From Aureococcus anophagefferens (taxonomy: Eukaryota; Sar; Pelagophyceae; Pelagomonadales; Pelagomonadaceae): a stretch of DNA of 64,000 nucleotides. Where the stretch lies: assembly GCF_000186865.1 (NCBI RefSeq), contig NW_008705583.1, positions 450,101 through 514,100 of the forward strand, written 5' to 3'. The position numbers and the translations under genes were made by a program. Shown piece after piece: positions 1 through 9,640 of the stretch. Under the pieces are notes generated by a model. That model ran no database searches and had not been told where the DNA came from. It worked only from the letters and a program-made list of their open reading frames with translations. Position 1 is the stretch's first letter; every line of letters starts with the position of its first letter.

Positions 1-3000
1 TCGACGCGGCGACGCGCGCGGCGACGGCGGCGTCGATGTCGACCGCCGGCGGGTCGTCGTCGATGAGCTCGTAGGCCACGGACGCGGACGCGCTCCGGCC
101 GTCCGTCGAGGTCGCGGTGACCGAAATCACGAACCCGCCGCCGCCGAGGTCCGCGCCTCGGAACGACGCCGCGTCCGCCGCGGCCCCGGCCCGCACGACG
201 GCGTCGCAGGCCGGGTCGTCGCAGCTCCAGGCGAAGGCGAGCCCCGCGGCCGAGCCCGTGTCTTCGTCGTAGGACTCGGCCGCGCTCAGGGCCACAAAAC
301 CGGCCAGAGGGAGCACGCGGTCGCCGCCGGCGATCGCCGCGACGACGGCGCCGCGTCCGACCGCGAGGGCCACGGTCGACGTCACGTTCGTTCCGGCCGA
401 GGCGTCGACGGCCGTCGCCGCGAGCGCGTAGTCCGTCGCGGCCTCCAGCGCGTACGCGGGGAGCTTGAAGTAGCGCTGGTCGTTGGACGCGGAGGTCCGG
501 TCCGTGGCGACGAGGCGACCGTCGTCGAGCACTCGGCTGAGGAGCCACCGGGTCGTCACGGCGCGGCCGGCCATCGGCCGCCCGTCGCAGGAGGTCGCGA
601 TCGCGTTCGCTCGGACGGAGAGCGCCGCCTGTCGCGTCATCGAGACGAGCGTCCCTCCCACGATCTCGAGATTCGGAGGCGTGTCCGTGCGGACGTGCAC
701 GCGGAACGCCGCCGACGGCGCGCTCGTGCCCTCGAGGAAATTCGCGAGGACGAGCGTTATCTCGAGGCTGCCGAGGCCGCCGTCGACCATGACGACGAGA
801 TCCTCGGACGACACCACGAACGAGGGGTTCCCCGCGCCCGCGTTCGCCGCGTCGACCACCGCGGCCAACGTCGCGCGCGTCGCGGCCGTCGCGTTGCTGG
901 CGTTCGCGACCCAGTCGTCTCGGAAGATGGCCGTCGCGCGCCACGCGTACGTGAACGGGCGACCGCCGCTGCCCGTCGACTGCGACGTCCCGACCGCGAA
1001 GCCTTCGCGCACCGCGGCCGTCGTCGGGCCGTCGAGCAGCGCGACGGGCACGAGCGGCGGGTCGGGGGGCGACGCCGCCGCCGCCGACGCGTTCGCCGGT
1101 CGGTCGCAGTCGCAGCGCTCGACACCGGGGTCGCAGGCGCGCCGCAGGCGCGCCGGACCGCAGCGTGACGTTCGACCGGACCGCAGGCGAGAGCTCGAGG
1201 GCCTCGGAGACGCGCGCGGTCACGGATCGAGCGTCGGACCAGGAGCAGTTCGCCGCCGCGGCGCCCGCAAAGTCCAGGAGCGAGGCGCAGCCGAAGAGCG
1301 CGCCCGTGGCCTCGGAGGCCTGGTCCGTGGGCGCGTCGAAGGCGACGACGACCTCCGCGCCCGTCGACGAAAACGCCGCGCGCGCCACGGCCGGGGCCGC
1401 CGGCACCGCGCCGCGCGCGCGGAGCGCGGCGCAGGGCGTCGCCGTCGGCGCCGCGCTCGGAGCAGCCGTCGTCGGCGCCGCGCTCGGCGCCGGCACGGGG
1501 ACCGCGCTCGGGCCCCCGGCCCGCGGCGTCGGCGCCGGCGTCGGCGCGGTCGTCGGTTTCGGCGACGGCATGGCCGAGGGCGGCAAGCTCGACGGTGAAG
1601 CCGTCGGCGTTCGCGATGGCGATGATTGTGGCGTAAGAGAAGGAGCCGTGCTTGGTTTTGGCTCGGGCGCGGCGCTCGGCGATGGCTCGGGCGCAACGCT
1701 CGGCGATGGCTCCGGAGCCGCGCTCGGCGAAGGCACGGGCGCGGCGCTCGGCGATGGCTCGGGCGCAAAGCTAGGCGCGGATGACGGCCTTTCCGTCGGT
1801 CGCGGCGTCGGCGCGAACACGGGAGCAGCGCTCGGGTCGCCTGGAATCGGCGTCGGCCAGGGCGTAGGCATCGGCGTCGGTGCCGGCGTCGGTTTCGGCG
1901 ACGGAATGACCGAGGGCGCGGGCGCGGGCAAGCTCGACGGTGACGCCGTCGGCGTTCGCGATGGCGATGATTGTGGCGTATGAGAAGGAGCAGCGCTCGG
2001 CGATGGCACGGGCGCGGCGCTCGGCGATGGCTCCGGAGCGGAGCTCGGCGATGGCTCGGGCGCGGCGCTCGGCATTGGCTCCGGAGCGGAGCTCGGTATT
2101 GGCTCGGGCGCGGCGCTCGGCATTGGCTCCGGAGCAGCGCTCGGCGAAGGCTCGGGCGCGGCGCTCGGCATTGGCTCCGGAGCCGCGCTCGGCGATGGCT
2201 CAGGCGCGGCGCTCGGCGATGGCTCGGGCGCAAAGCTAGGCGCGGACGACGGCGTCTCCGTCGGTTTTGGCGTCGGCGCGAACACGGGAGCAGCGCTCGG
2301 ATCTCCAGGAATCGGCGTCGGCCAGGGCGTAGGCATCGGCGTCGGTGCCGGCGTCGGTTTGGGCGATGGTATAGCTGAGGGCGCGGGCGCGGGCAAGCTC
2401 GACGGTGAAGCCGTCGGAGTTCGCGACGGCGATGATTGTGGCGTATGAGAAGGAGCAGCGCTCGGCGATGGCACGGGCGCAGCGCTCGGCGATGGCTCCG
2501 GAACGGCGCTCGGTATTGGCTCCGGAGCCGCACTCGGCATTGGCTCCGGAGCCGCGCTCGGCGATGGCTCGGGCGCGGCGCTCGGCATTGGCTCCGGAGC
2601 CGCGCTCGGCGATGGCACGGGCGCGGCGCTCGGCATTGGCTCCGGAGCGGAGCTCGGCGATGGCACGGGCGCGGCGCTTGGCATTGGCTCCGGAGCGGAG
2701 CTCGGCGATGGCTCGGGCGCGGCGCTCGGCATTGGCGCCGGAGCCGTGGTCGGCGATGGCTCGGGCGCAAAGCTAGGCGCGGACGACGGCGTCTCCGTCG
2801 GCTTTGGCGTCGGCGCGAACACGGGAGCAGCGCTCGGATCTCCAGGAATCGGCGTCGGCCAGGGCGTAGGCATCGGCGTCGGTGCCGGCGTCGGTTTGGG
2901 CGACGGAATGACCGAGGGCGCAGGCGTGGGCAAAGCGCTCGGTATTGGCTCCGGAGCCGCGCTCGGTGATGGCACGGGCGCGGCGCTCGGCGATGGCTCC

Positions 3001-5108
3001 GGGACGGCGCTCGGCATTGGCTCCGGAGCCGCGCTCGGCGATGGCGTCGGAGCCGCGCTCGGCGATGGCACGGGCGCGGCGCTTGGCGACGGTACCGGTA
3101 GAAGCGTCGGCGATGGCTCGGGCGCGGCGCTCGGCGATGGTGCCGGTAGAAGCGTCGGCGATGGCTCTGGTGCGGCGCTCGGCGATGGCACGGGTGCGGC
3201 GCTTGGCGACGGTACCGGTAGAAGCGTCGGCGATGGCTCGGGCGCGGCGCTCGGCATTGGCTCCGGAACCGCGCTCGGCGATGGCTCGGGCGCAAAGCTT
3301 GGCGACGGTACCGGTAAGCTGGTGGGCGAAGCGAACGGCACGGCGCTCGGAGTCGGCGAGGGAGCCGTCGAAGGGGACGTCGAGGGCGTCGAGCTCGGAG
3401 CCGTCGAAGGGGACGTCGAAGGAGCGCTCGACGGAGACTCCTGACACCAATTGTCGTCCGGAAAGTCGAAATGGAGGCTCCAGGCGTTTTCGCCGCATGA
3501 CGATGAATTTTTGACTCTGACGAAGAGCTGGTTGCCGTACTCGAGTAGTTGGTCGTACTGGTAATAATAATCGCCCACGGAGACGGCGGACGACGCCGAG
3601 TTCGAGAACACGAACTCGTACGTGCCGGGCGCCTTCCCCGAACACGAACAGTCCCCGTCGGGCTCGTAGTAGTAGTACTGGAAATTTGAGCCGCACGAAC
3701 CTTCAACGCACTGCGCGCCGTAGGATGCGTAGCACGCAGCGTACGCGACCTCTTGCATCGAAGCGTCGGGAAACTCGGAGAACGCGTGACCGAGGGAGTT
3801 CTGCGTCGTGCACGGGGTCAAAGTAGGGGCGGCGGACATTGACGGCGCGGCAGATGGCGCGGCAGATGGCGCGGCAGATGGGACCGGTAAAGGAAGCGAC
3901 GACGGAGCCGCGGAAATTGATGGCGCGGCAGATGGAGCGGGAGATGGCGCGGGAGATGGGACCGGTGAAGGAAGCGACGACGGAGCCGCCGAAGAGGACG
4001 GCATCGAAGTCGGCGCGTACGGCGCCTGGCACAAATTGTCGTCCGGAAAGTCGAAATGGAGGCTCCAGTCGTTCTCGCCGTTTGTTTTCGATGAATTTCT
4101 GACTCTGACGAAGAGCTGGTTGCCGGGCTCGATTAATTGGTCGTCATGCGAGTAGGGATCGCCGACGGAGATGGCGGACGAAGCCGAGTTCGAGAACACG
4201 AACTCGTACGTGCCGGGCGCCTTCGACCACGAACAGTGCCCGTCGGGCTGGTAGTAGTAGTACTGGAACGCGCTGGAGGAGCCGCACGAACCTTCAACGC
4301 ACTGCGCGCCGTAGGAGGCGTAGCACGCGGCGTACGCGTATTCTTGGAACGGGGTGCCGGGGGACGTGCCGAACGCCTCACCGAGGGAGTTCTGCGCCGT
4401 GCACGGGCTCGAAGAAGGGGCGGCGGACATTGACGGCGCGGGAGACGGCGCGACAGACGGCGCGGGAGATGGCCTCGACGACGATGGGACCGGTGAAGGA
4501 GAAGACGACGAAGCAGTCGGCATCGAAGTCGGCGCGTGCGTCGCCTGGCACAGATTGTCGTCCGGAAAGTCGTAATGGAGGCTCCAGGCGTTGTTGCCGC
4601 ATCCCGATGCGTACTTCTTTCTGACGAAGAGCTGGTTGCCGTATTCTATTAAATTGTTGTCCTCATCAAGGTAGTCGACGCCGATGGAGATGTCGGACGT
4701 CGCCGAGTTCGAGAACACGAACTCGTACGTGCCGGACGTCTTATGGCACGCGCAGTCCCCGTCGGGCTCGTAGTAGTAGTACTGAAACTGGTTCGGCGGG
4801 TTGCCGCACGAACCTTCGACGCACTGCGCGCCGTAGGAGGCGTAGCACGCGGCGTACGCGTAGTCGCGGAACGTGGCGCCGGGGGACGTGGCGAACGCCT
4901 CGCCGAGGGAGTTGTCGCACACCGCGTCCAGGCGCCGGTCTGCATGCGCCGGCGCCGCAGGCTGGGCTGCGGCGTCGTCGCCGCGCGCACCGAACGTCGC
5001 GCGAGCCTCCCGCGGCCGCGCTGCGACACCGATGGCAGGCACCGGGCTGCCGCTGCGCGCACGCGCGTCGCGGCGCAAGGAGACGAGCAGGAGCCCGACG
5101 AACCGCAT
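1..5108 (-). CDS. Secreted/surface REJ-type protein with three tandem Cys/Tyr-rich domains and a Pro-Ser-Ala repeat (partial)
   Basis: One minus-strand frame is open from the ATG at 5108 (MRFVGLLLVSL…, a short hydrophobic start, possible signal peptide) to about 1165. Around residues 63-186, 235-360 and 433-555 lie three copies of a ~125-residue unit with YAACYASYGAQCVEG, FQYYYY-PDG-C, GTYEFVFSNSA, YGNQLFVR and NAWSLH-DFPDDN-CQ. Then come about 650 residues of PSAAPEPSP-type repeats, then REJ/PKD-like sequence (FAWSCDD…, TSTDGRSASASVAYELIDDD) that runs off the left edge. REJ modules belong to polycystin-like and egg-jelly-receptor-like surface proteins. The role here is inferred as extracellular or cell-wall associated. 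The frame shifts between about 1170 and 1130 at an 11-bp tandem duplication: either an unrecognised intron or a copy-number error. The C-terminus is missing. Confidence 0.75.
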   Translation of the reverse strand, partial: MRFVGLLLVSLRRDARARSGSPVPAIGVAARPREARATFGARGDDAAAQPAAPAHADRRLDAVCDNSLGEAFATSPGATFRDYAYAACYASYGAQCVEGSCGNPPNQFQYYYYEPDGDCACHKTSGTYEFVFSNSATSDISIGVDYLDEDNNLIEYGNQLFVRKKYASGCGNNAWSLHYDFPDDNLCQATHAPTSMPTASSSSPSPVPSSSRPSPAPSVAPSPAPSMSAAPSSSPCTAQNSLGEAFGTSPGTPFQEYAYAACYASYGAQCVEGSCGSSSAFQYYYYQPDGHCSWSKAPGTYEFVFSNSASSAISVGDPYSHDDQLIEPGNQLFVRVRNSSKTNGENDWSLHFDFPDDNLCQAPYAPTSMPSSSAAPSSLPSPVPSPAPSPAPSAAPSISAAPSSLPLPVPSAAPSAAPSAAPSMSAAPTLTPCTTQNSLGHAFSEFPDASMQEVAYAACYASYGAQCVEGSCGSNFQYYYYEPDGDCSCSGKAPGTYEFVFSNSASSAVSVGDYYYQYDQLLEYGNQLFVRVKNSSSCGENAWSLHFDFPDDNWCQESPSSAPSTSPSTAPSSTPSTSPSTAPSPTPSAVPFASPTSLPVPSPSFAPEPSPSAVPEPMPSAAPEPSPTLLPVPSPSAAPVPSPSAAPEPSPTLLPAPSPSAAPEPSPTLLPVPSPSAAPVPSPSAAPTPSPSAAPEPMPSAVPEPSPSAAPVPSPSAAPEPIPSALPTPAPSVIPSPKPTPAPTPMPTPWPTPIPGDPSAAPVFAPTPKPTETPSSAPSFAPEPSPTTAPAPMPSAAPEPSPSSAPEPMPSAAPVPSPSSAPEPMPSAAPVPSPSAAPEPMPSAAPEPSPSAAPEPMPSAAPEPIPSAVPEPSPSAAPVPSPSAAPSHTPQSSPSRTPTASPSSLPAPAPSAIPSPKPTPAPTPMPTPWPTPIPGDPSAAPVFAPTPKPTETPSSAPSFAPEPSPSAAPEPSPSAAPEPMPSAAPEPSPSAAPEPMPSAAPEPIPSSAPEPMPSAAPEPSPSSAPEPSPSAAPVPSPSAAPSHTPQSSPSRTPTASPSSLPAPAPSVIPSPKPTPAPTPMPTPWPTPIPGDPSAAPVFAPTPRPTERPSSAPSFAPEPSPSAAPVPSPSAAPEPSPSVAPEPSPSAAPEPKPSTAPSLTPQSSPSRTPTASPSSLPPSAMPSPKPTTAPTPAPTPRAGGPSAVPVPAPSAAPTTAAPSAAPTATPCAALRARGAVPAAPAVARAAFSSTGAEVVVAFDAPTDQASEATGALFGCASLLDFAGAAAANCSWSDARSVTARVSEALELSPAVRSNVTLRSGAPAARLRPRCRALRLRPTGERVGGGGVAPRPAARARRAARRPDDGRGARRLRGRDVAVDGQRRSPVHVRVARDGHLPRRLGRERQQRDGRDARDVGRGGRRGERGRGEPLVRGVVRGSRRHGRRRPRQPRDNARPREFPRGHERAVGGVPRARPHGHASESRDRGRDARLDDATGGALRPSERDRDLLRRAADGRPRRDDPVAPQPSARRRSPRRHGPDLRVQRPALLQAPRVRAGGRDGLRARGDGRRRLGRNERDVDRGPRGRTRRRRRGDRRRRPRAPSGRFCGPERGRVLRRRHGLGRGARLRLELRRPGLRRRRAGRGRGGRGVVPRRGPRRRRVRDFGHRDLDGRPERVRVRGLRAHRRRPAGGRHRRRRRRARRRV
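1450..3445 (-). repeat. Coding Pro/Ser/Ala tandem repeat with higher-order units
   Basis: The basic unit is 24 bp, encoding PSAAPEPS/M-like octets. Embedded in it are three near-identical longer blocks at about 1766-1910, 2236-2370 and 2776-2910 that encode a run rich in PTPWPTPIPGDPSAAP. The blocks are spaced about 470 and 540 bp apart, so the array grew at two scales. It stays in frame with the flanking domains, which makes it a low-complexity extracellular linker rather than non-coding satellite DNA. Confidence 0.85.
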
Positions 5109-5296
5109 CGCCGTGCGGTTCGAGCGGACCGCGCCGCCACGTAATTTGCGGTTGAATTGCCTCTGCTTGGCAGCCCATTGCGCGGCGCTCCGGGAACCGA
5201 TCCGTGCCGAGAACTCAAATGCAGTTGTTGACTTCAATGTTACACGACATGTACGCGCGAGACTCGCGCTCGCTTGCTCTGCGCCCGGCGCGGGAC

Positions 5297-6217
5297 TCAG
5301 AGCTCCTTGCGCGCGAGCGTCGCGAGCGCGGCGAGGGGCGCCTTGCGCGAGAAGAGCCACTCGCACGCGGGCAGGCCGCAGAGGAGGCCGAGGACCTGGC
5401 CCGCGAAGTACGCCGGGAACGACTTGGGCGAGATGGACGCGAAGGTGTCGGTGAAGGAGCGGCCGATGGTCACCGCCGGGTTCGCGAAGGACGTCGAGCT
5501 CGTGAACCAGTAGCCCGCGGTGATGTAGAGCCCGACGAGCATGGGCACGTCCTTCTTCGCGCGGATGCCGCCGAAGATGGTCATCAGCAGGCCGAAGGTC
5601 GCGACGAACTCGGAGAACAACTCGCCGTCGCTGTCGCGGTCCTTGCCGTCGAAGACGCCGTTGCGGCGCATGAACATGGCGTGCGCGACGAACGCCCCGA
5701 AGACGGCGCCGAAGACCTGCGCCGGCACGAAGAGCGCGAAGGCCGCGCCGCCGAGCTCGCGCTTGAGCCAGAAGCAGCAGGACACGACGGGGTTGAAGTG
5801 CGCGCCGCTGATGGGGCCGAGCGTCGTGATGAGCACGTAGAGGATGCCCCACGTCGCGAGCGTGTTGCCCAAGAGCGCGACGCCGTCGTCCGGCGACAGG
5901 TTGTCGCCCATCATGCCGCTGCCGATGATCGTGCACACGAGGAAGGCCGTGCCGAGGAACTCGGCAAAGACCTGGCGCTCGAGGCTCGCGGCGGGCTCCG
6001 CGACCTCGTCGGCGGCCGTGGCGATGGTCTCGCACTTGCCGTCGATCATGACGCACTCGCCGTCGACGCAGCGCCGCCCGGATTCGGGGTCCGTGAGCTG
6101 CGTCTGCTGCTGCTGTTCGTCGGACGCCATTCGCACAGTTGTTGCGGCGCGTCGCTGCTGCAAAGAGGCTTGACGAGATGCGAGGGCGCGAACCTTCGCA
6201 GACGGTCGAAAGGGCAA
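5297..6217 (-). CDS. Aquaporin / MIP-family channel
   Basis: 306 residues. About 70 hydrophilic residues precede a six-helix MIP core. The two half-helix motifs are GAHFNPVVS (NPV in place of the first NPA) and FANPAVT (canonical second NPA). Further hallmarks are the AEFLGTAFLV start of helix 1 and GQVLG in the last helix. MIP channels conduct water or small neutral solutes such as glycerol. The NPV variant and the unusual ESGRRCVDGECVMIDGKCE Cys-rich N-terminus make the substrate uncertain. An in-frame Met at 6130 (MASDEQQ) is an alternative start. The stop lies 188 bases from the divergent surface-protein start. Confidence 0.9.
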   Translation of the reverse strand: MPFRPSAKVRALASRQASLQQRRAATTVRMASDEQQQQTQLTDPESGRRCVDGECVMIDGKCETIATAADEVAEPAASLERQVFAEFLGTAFLVCTIIGSGMMGDNLSPDDGVALLGNTLATWGILYVLITTLGPISGAHFNPVVSCCFWLKRELGGAAFALFVPAQVFGAVFGAFVAHAMFMRRNGVFDGKDRDSDGELFSEFVATFGLLMTIFGGIRAKKDVPMLVGLYITAGYWFTSSTSFANPAVTIGRSFTDTFASISPKSFPAYFAGQVLGLLCGLPACEWLFSRKAPLAALATLARKEL

Positions 6218-6377
6218 ACGTGCCTCGCCGATGTCGCGATGCCTCCGTCAATGTCGACTACTTGCAGTGACCTTGCCGTCACAACGCGGCCAGTCCTGAG
6301 TCCCAGGACGCTCGTCCCAACAACCCTCTCGCTCGCGCCGGTATAACAAACGCTGCGGGTCTCTTCTTACGCACGCC

Positions 6378-7403
6378 TCACGCCTCGGCCTTCTCCTCCT
6401 CCGCCGCGGCGGCGATCGCCGCGCACTGCTTCGACAGGCCGACGATCGCGTCCTTGATCTTCTTGCGCTCCGTGACGGGCTCGGGAAACGGCACGCGCAG
6501 GACGCCCTTGGAGCCCGTCGCCTCGTCCTCGATGCGCACGTCCATGCCGAAGCGGTCCAGGCGCTTCATCTCCGCGGATTTCACGGGCGCGGCGCCCACC
6601 AGCACCTCGACGTACTGCTTGAGCGACGACGCGTGGTCGTCGTTCATGTGGGCCATGACCGGCGCCGCGAAGGCGAGGCAGGGATCCACGGACGCCTCCA
6701 TGTACTCGTCCACCGTGACGCCGCCCGCGCGCGCGAAGCCGCCGACGAACGACACGTCGAGGATCTCGTCCATGCGGTACATCTTGAAGTCGCCGAAGTT
6801 CGCCCAGAACGCGCCCGGGTGCGACGCCAGGTAGGTCTGGCGCGCCGCCGCGTCCTCGTCCTTGTCCTTGATGACGTTGACCTCGCCCGTGAAGACCGCG
6901 CGCGCGTCCGCGGCGCCCTCGAACGCCGACTCGGTCACCGTGAGCGAGCACCGCGCGTCCTTGACGAGGTTCTTCGTGTGGCCGCTCATGGACGCGAAGC
7001 AGAAGATGGGGCGGCCCGACTCTTCCTCGATGGCGAAGCCGACCATGGACCCGCTCGGGAAGCCGCCCGTGGGGCCGTCGCCCGCCTGGAGCGTCGACAT
7101 GCACGCGAACCCGGCCGGCTGCGCGGCGATGGACCGGATCTCCTCGGCCCAGGTGAGGCGCGGGCAGCCCTCCTGGTGCTCGCGGATGGCCTGCTGGCGC
7201 GCCGCCGTCTCCGGGTCGACCTCGGGCATGCCCTTGACCTGGTGGCCCGGCCGGCGCTGCGGGTTCTTCTTCTCGTCCTCCTCCTCGAATTTCGTGCCCG
7301 TCACGTCCGTCGCCGCGGATCTCAGCACGGTTCGGGCGGGGCGGTGCGGCAGCTGGAAGGCGGCGCCGGCGCCGAGCATGAGCGCGAGCAAGAGGCGCGC
7401 CAT
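6378..7403 (-). CDS. Plastid split-barrel FMN-binding-like protein with DUF2470 (GluTR-binding / HugZ-like)
   Basis: I chose the Met at 7403 because it gives a signal peptide ending in GAAFQLP, the stramenopile plastid-targeting cleavage pattern (signal plus Phe). The frame is open upstream to 7583. The middle region (PAGFACMSTLQAGDGPTGG, GRPIFCFASMSGHTKNL, DARCSLTV) is a pyridoxamine-phosphate-oxidase-like split barrel. The C-terminal third (MAHMNDDHASSLKQYV…RLDRFGMDV) is DUF2470. This architecture is shared by plant glutamyl-tRNA-reductase-binding protein and bacterial HugZ haem-utilisation proteins. A role in tetrapyrrole regulation or haem handling in the plastid is inferred from family. 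About 341 residues. Confidence 0.8.
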   Translation of the reverse strand: MARLLLALMLGAGAAFQLPHRPARTVLRSAATDVTGTKFEEEDEKKNPQRRPGHQVKGMPEVDPETAARQQAIREHQEGCPRLTWAEEIRSIAAQPAGFACMSTLQAGDGPTGGFPSGSMVGFAIEEESGRPIFCFASMSGHTKNLVKDARCSLTVTESAFEGAADARAVFTGEVNVIKDKDEDAAARQTYLASHPGAFWANFGDFKMYRMDEILDVSFVGGFARAGGVTVDEYMEASVDPCLAFAAPVMAHMNDDHASSLKQYVEVLVGAAPVKSAEMKRLDRFGMDVRIEDEATGSKGVLRVPFPEPVTERKKIKDAIVGLSKQCAAIAAAAEEEKAEA

Positions 7404-7588
7404 CGTGGTCGGGGGCTGTCGGAGAGCTCGTGCCAGCTCTGCGGCACGCTGCTCGCTTGTGTCAATTTTGGCTTGGGCGGCGCCTTTGCCTTTGTCTTGT
7501 TGCCGTCGATTCCGCCGCGGAATACGCGCCGGGCCGCGCGGACACGCTGCCATAGACAGCACCAAAGCCTCGGGAACGAGCAAAACAG

Positions 7589-9621
7589 ATGAACAGCAAA
7601 ACGACGGCGATCTGCGCGGCCTGCGGCGCAGCCGCGTCGTCCGCCGTCGCCGTCGTGGCCCTGCGCATGGCGCGCGCGGCGCGGCGCGACGCGGCGCTCG
7701 CCGAGGCGGGCTTGTTGGAGGCCCAGGAGGCGGCGTCGGTCGCGGCGGGGTCGCGGCGCGCGCGGCGGCGCCGCACGGACAGCCGCGAGGCGCCGGCCGA
7801 GGCCGACGGCCGCTCGCGGCAGCCGCCGGCGCCGAGCCTGGGCCTGCTGGGCATCGGCAAGCTCGTCTTCGTCGCGCGCGCGAGCGCCCAGCTGATCCTC
7901 GCGGGCTACCTCGTCGACGAGCTCGCGCACCGGGGCCTGCCGCGCGGCGTCTACCGCCAGCGCGCGCGCGACTTCTGCCGCGCGGCGGCGCGGAGCGTCA
8001 AGGTCACGGGCGCGACGACCTTGGTGGTCGCGGCGGCGGCGTCCTTCAAGATCACGCTCCGCGCCCTCAAGGCGCTGCGGACGCGGGACCTGCCGAAGAG
8101 CTCGCTGGAGCAGTCGTTCGCCGCCGCGGCCGAGGACATCGGCGCGGAGCTCCACGCGTGGGGCAACAAGATGCAGAACTGCGACCTCATGACCCACTCC
8201 GAGGGCGAGGTCGGCTGGCTCCTCCGCGAGCCCGGCGCGCGCCGCATCGTCGACCAGACCGCGGAGTTCCACCGGAAGCTCCGGGAGCTCGGCGACCGCC
8301 GCGGCGGCGCCAAGGTCCGGCGGAAGCTGCTCCTCGACGTCTTCGGCTCGCCCAAGGTCTCGGCCGCGCGACGCGGCGTCGAAGGATTTTTTTTTCCTTC
8401 TACGGTTGAACTCCCGCGGCATAGGTCGCGGGCCGATCCAAGGGCTGGGACGCCGTCTGCGTGCTGCTGGTCCCGGGCCTCTGGACGAAGTGGTACCCGC
8501 TCTACTGGGTCCACCTGCGGGCGGCGCTCGACGCCTGCGCCATCGACTACGTCTTCAGCAAGAGCGACACGGACCTGTCGCTGGAGGAGAACACGAAGGT
8601 CGTCCACGGGGCGGGAAACGGGCGCGACTTCCCATCTCGGCCGTTTTCCACTCGTTTCGGCTGATTTTTGCACGAGCGATGATCCCTCGGAGCGCGAAGC
8701 GTGGATGCGGGAACGAACGCGCGCGGCACACCCACGTTGAAGCGACGTTGAATCGCCCGTTTCCCGGCTCAGGTCATCCAGCGCGAGCTCCGGAAGATCC
8801 TCGAGGACACGGACCGGTCCGTCCTCGTCTACTCCCACTCCAAGGGGTGCCTGGACGTGGCCGACGCGGTCTACGAGCTGTCGCCCGCGGAGAAGCAGCG
8901 CGTCTGCGGCTTCGTGTCGACGCAGGGGCCCTTCGGCGGCGCGATCTTGGGCAACGACGTGCTGAAGACGCGCGTCGTCAAGGGCGCGCTGATCCTGCTC
9001 TTCGAGGTGCTCCTGGGCGGCGCGGGGCGCGTCGCCGTCAAGGACATGGCCTACGACGTGCGCCGGGCCTACTACGCGGCCAAGCCCGAGCGGTGGTGGG
9101 TCCACCCGGGCCTCCGCGACCCGGGCGAGGCGGGCTTCCGGTGCGACGACCCGGGCGCCAAGGACTGGGTGCCGACGGTGTGCCTCTGCTCCGCGGCGAC
9201 GCACCAGCCCAAGGCGCTCATGGCGCCCATCGTCGAGTACTACCGCTACCGCTACGGCGCGGACGGCGCGATCGACGGCCTCTGCTCGCGCCTCGACACG
9301 GCGCTGCCGGGCGCGCCCTGCGTCTTCCTGAGCGACATGGACCACTTCGGCCCGGCGTGGACGGGCTTCCCGGCGCTCGACCGCTACGACTCCGTGGACC
9401 TGTTCTTCGTGCTCTCGGCGATGGCGTTCCACCGGGGCACGACGGCCGCGCGCATGGCGAAGAAGCTCAAGCTGCGGCCGCCGCGGACCGGGAGCCTCGG
9501 CGACGACGACGACGCCCACCTCGCGGACTGCTCCGAGGGCTTCCAGACCGCCGCGGAGGACTCCCCGACGAAGCTCACGCGCGTCATGAGCCGCGTGACG
9601 TCCTGGGGCATCTTCGCGTAA
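7589..9621 (+). CDS. Alpha/beta-hydrolase-fold (lipase/esterase-like) protein, three exons
   Basis: Exons 7589-8356, 8425-8598 and 8773-9621 join in phase 0 to give 596 residues. The N-terminus has a hydrophobic segment (AICAACGAAASSAVAVVAL) and then a basic stretch, suggesting a membrane anchor. The hydrolase region starts at VLLVPGLWTKWYPLYW (exon 2). The nucleophile elbow is YSHSKG in exon 3, matching G/S-x-S-x-G, with a candidate acid/His pair near SDMDHFGP. Substrate unknown. The second intron is a candidate introner element whose flanking 8-mers are GTCGTCCA and GTCATCCA. The gene converges on the FucU-like gene with 19 bases between stops. Confidence 0.75.
8599..8772 (+). mobile_element. 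Candidate long introner element forming intron 2 of the hydrolase gene
   Basis: The intron begins with GTCGTCCA (8599-8606), and the next exon begins with GTCATCCA (8773-8780), a 7/8-matched target duplication. The donor GT lies in the duplication and the acceptor CAG in the element. The inner core GGCTGATTTTTGCACG resembles the element in the PP2C gene at 20.3 kb. A 17-mer (8734-8750) recurs at 56009-56026. The element is more diverged than the short introner family, so membership is tentative. Confidence 0.5.
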
Positions 9622-9640
9622 CCATTAGAGCCGCGCTCTC

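Noticed and set aside
1450..3445. CRISPR-like or satellite array
   Set aside because: Repeats have a codon-length period, stay in frame with conserved domains and vary at synonymous-like positions. There are no unique spacers.
1220..3706. 828-codon minus-strand frame rich in Arg/His (RAPRPSHRR repeats)
   Set aside because: It is the +1 shadow of the Pro/Ser/Ala array; the adjacent frame alone is continuous with the conserved domains.
5204..6346. 380-codon plus-strand frame, very charged
   Set aside because: Exact antisense of the aquaporin gene. Arg/Glu/Ala-rich composition is what GC-rich antisense frames give.
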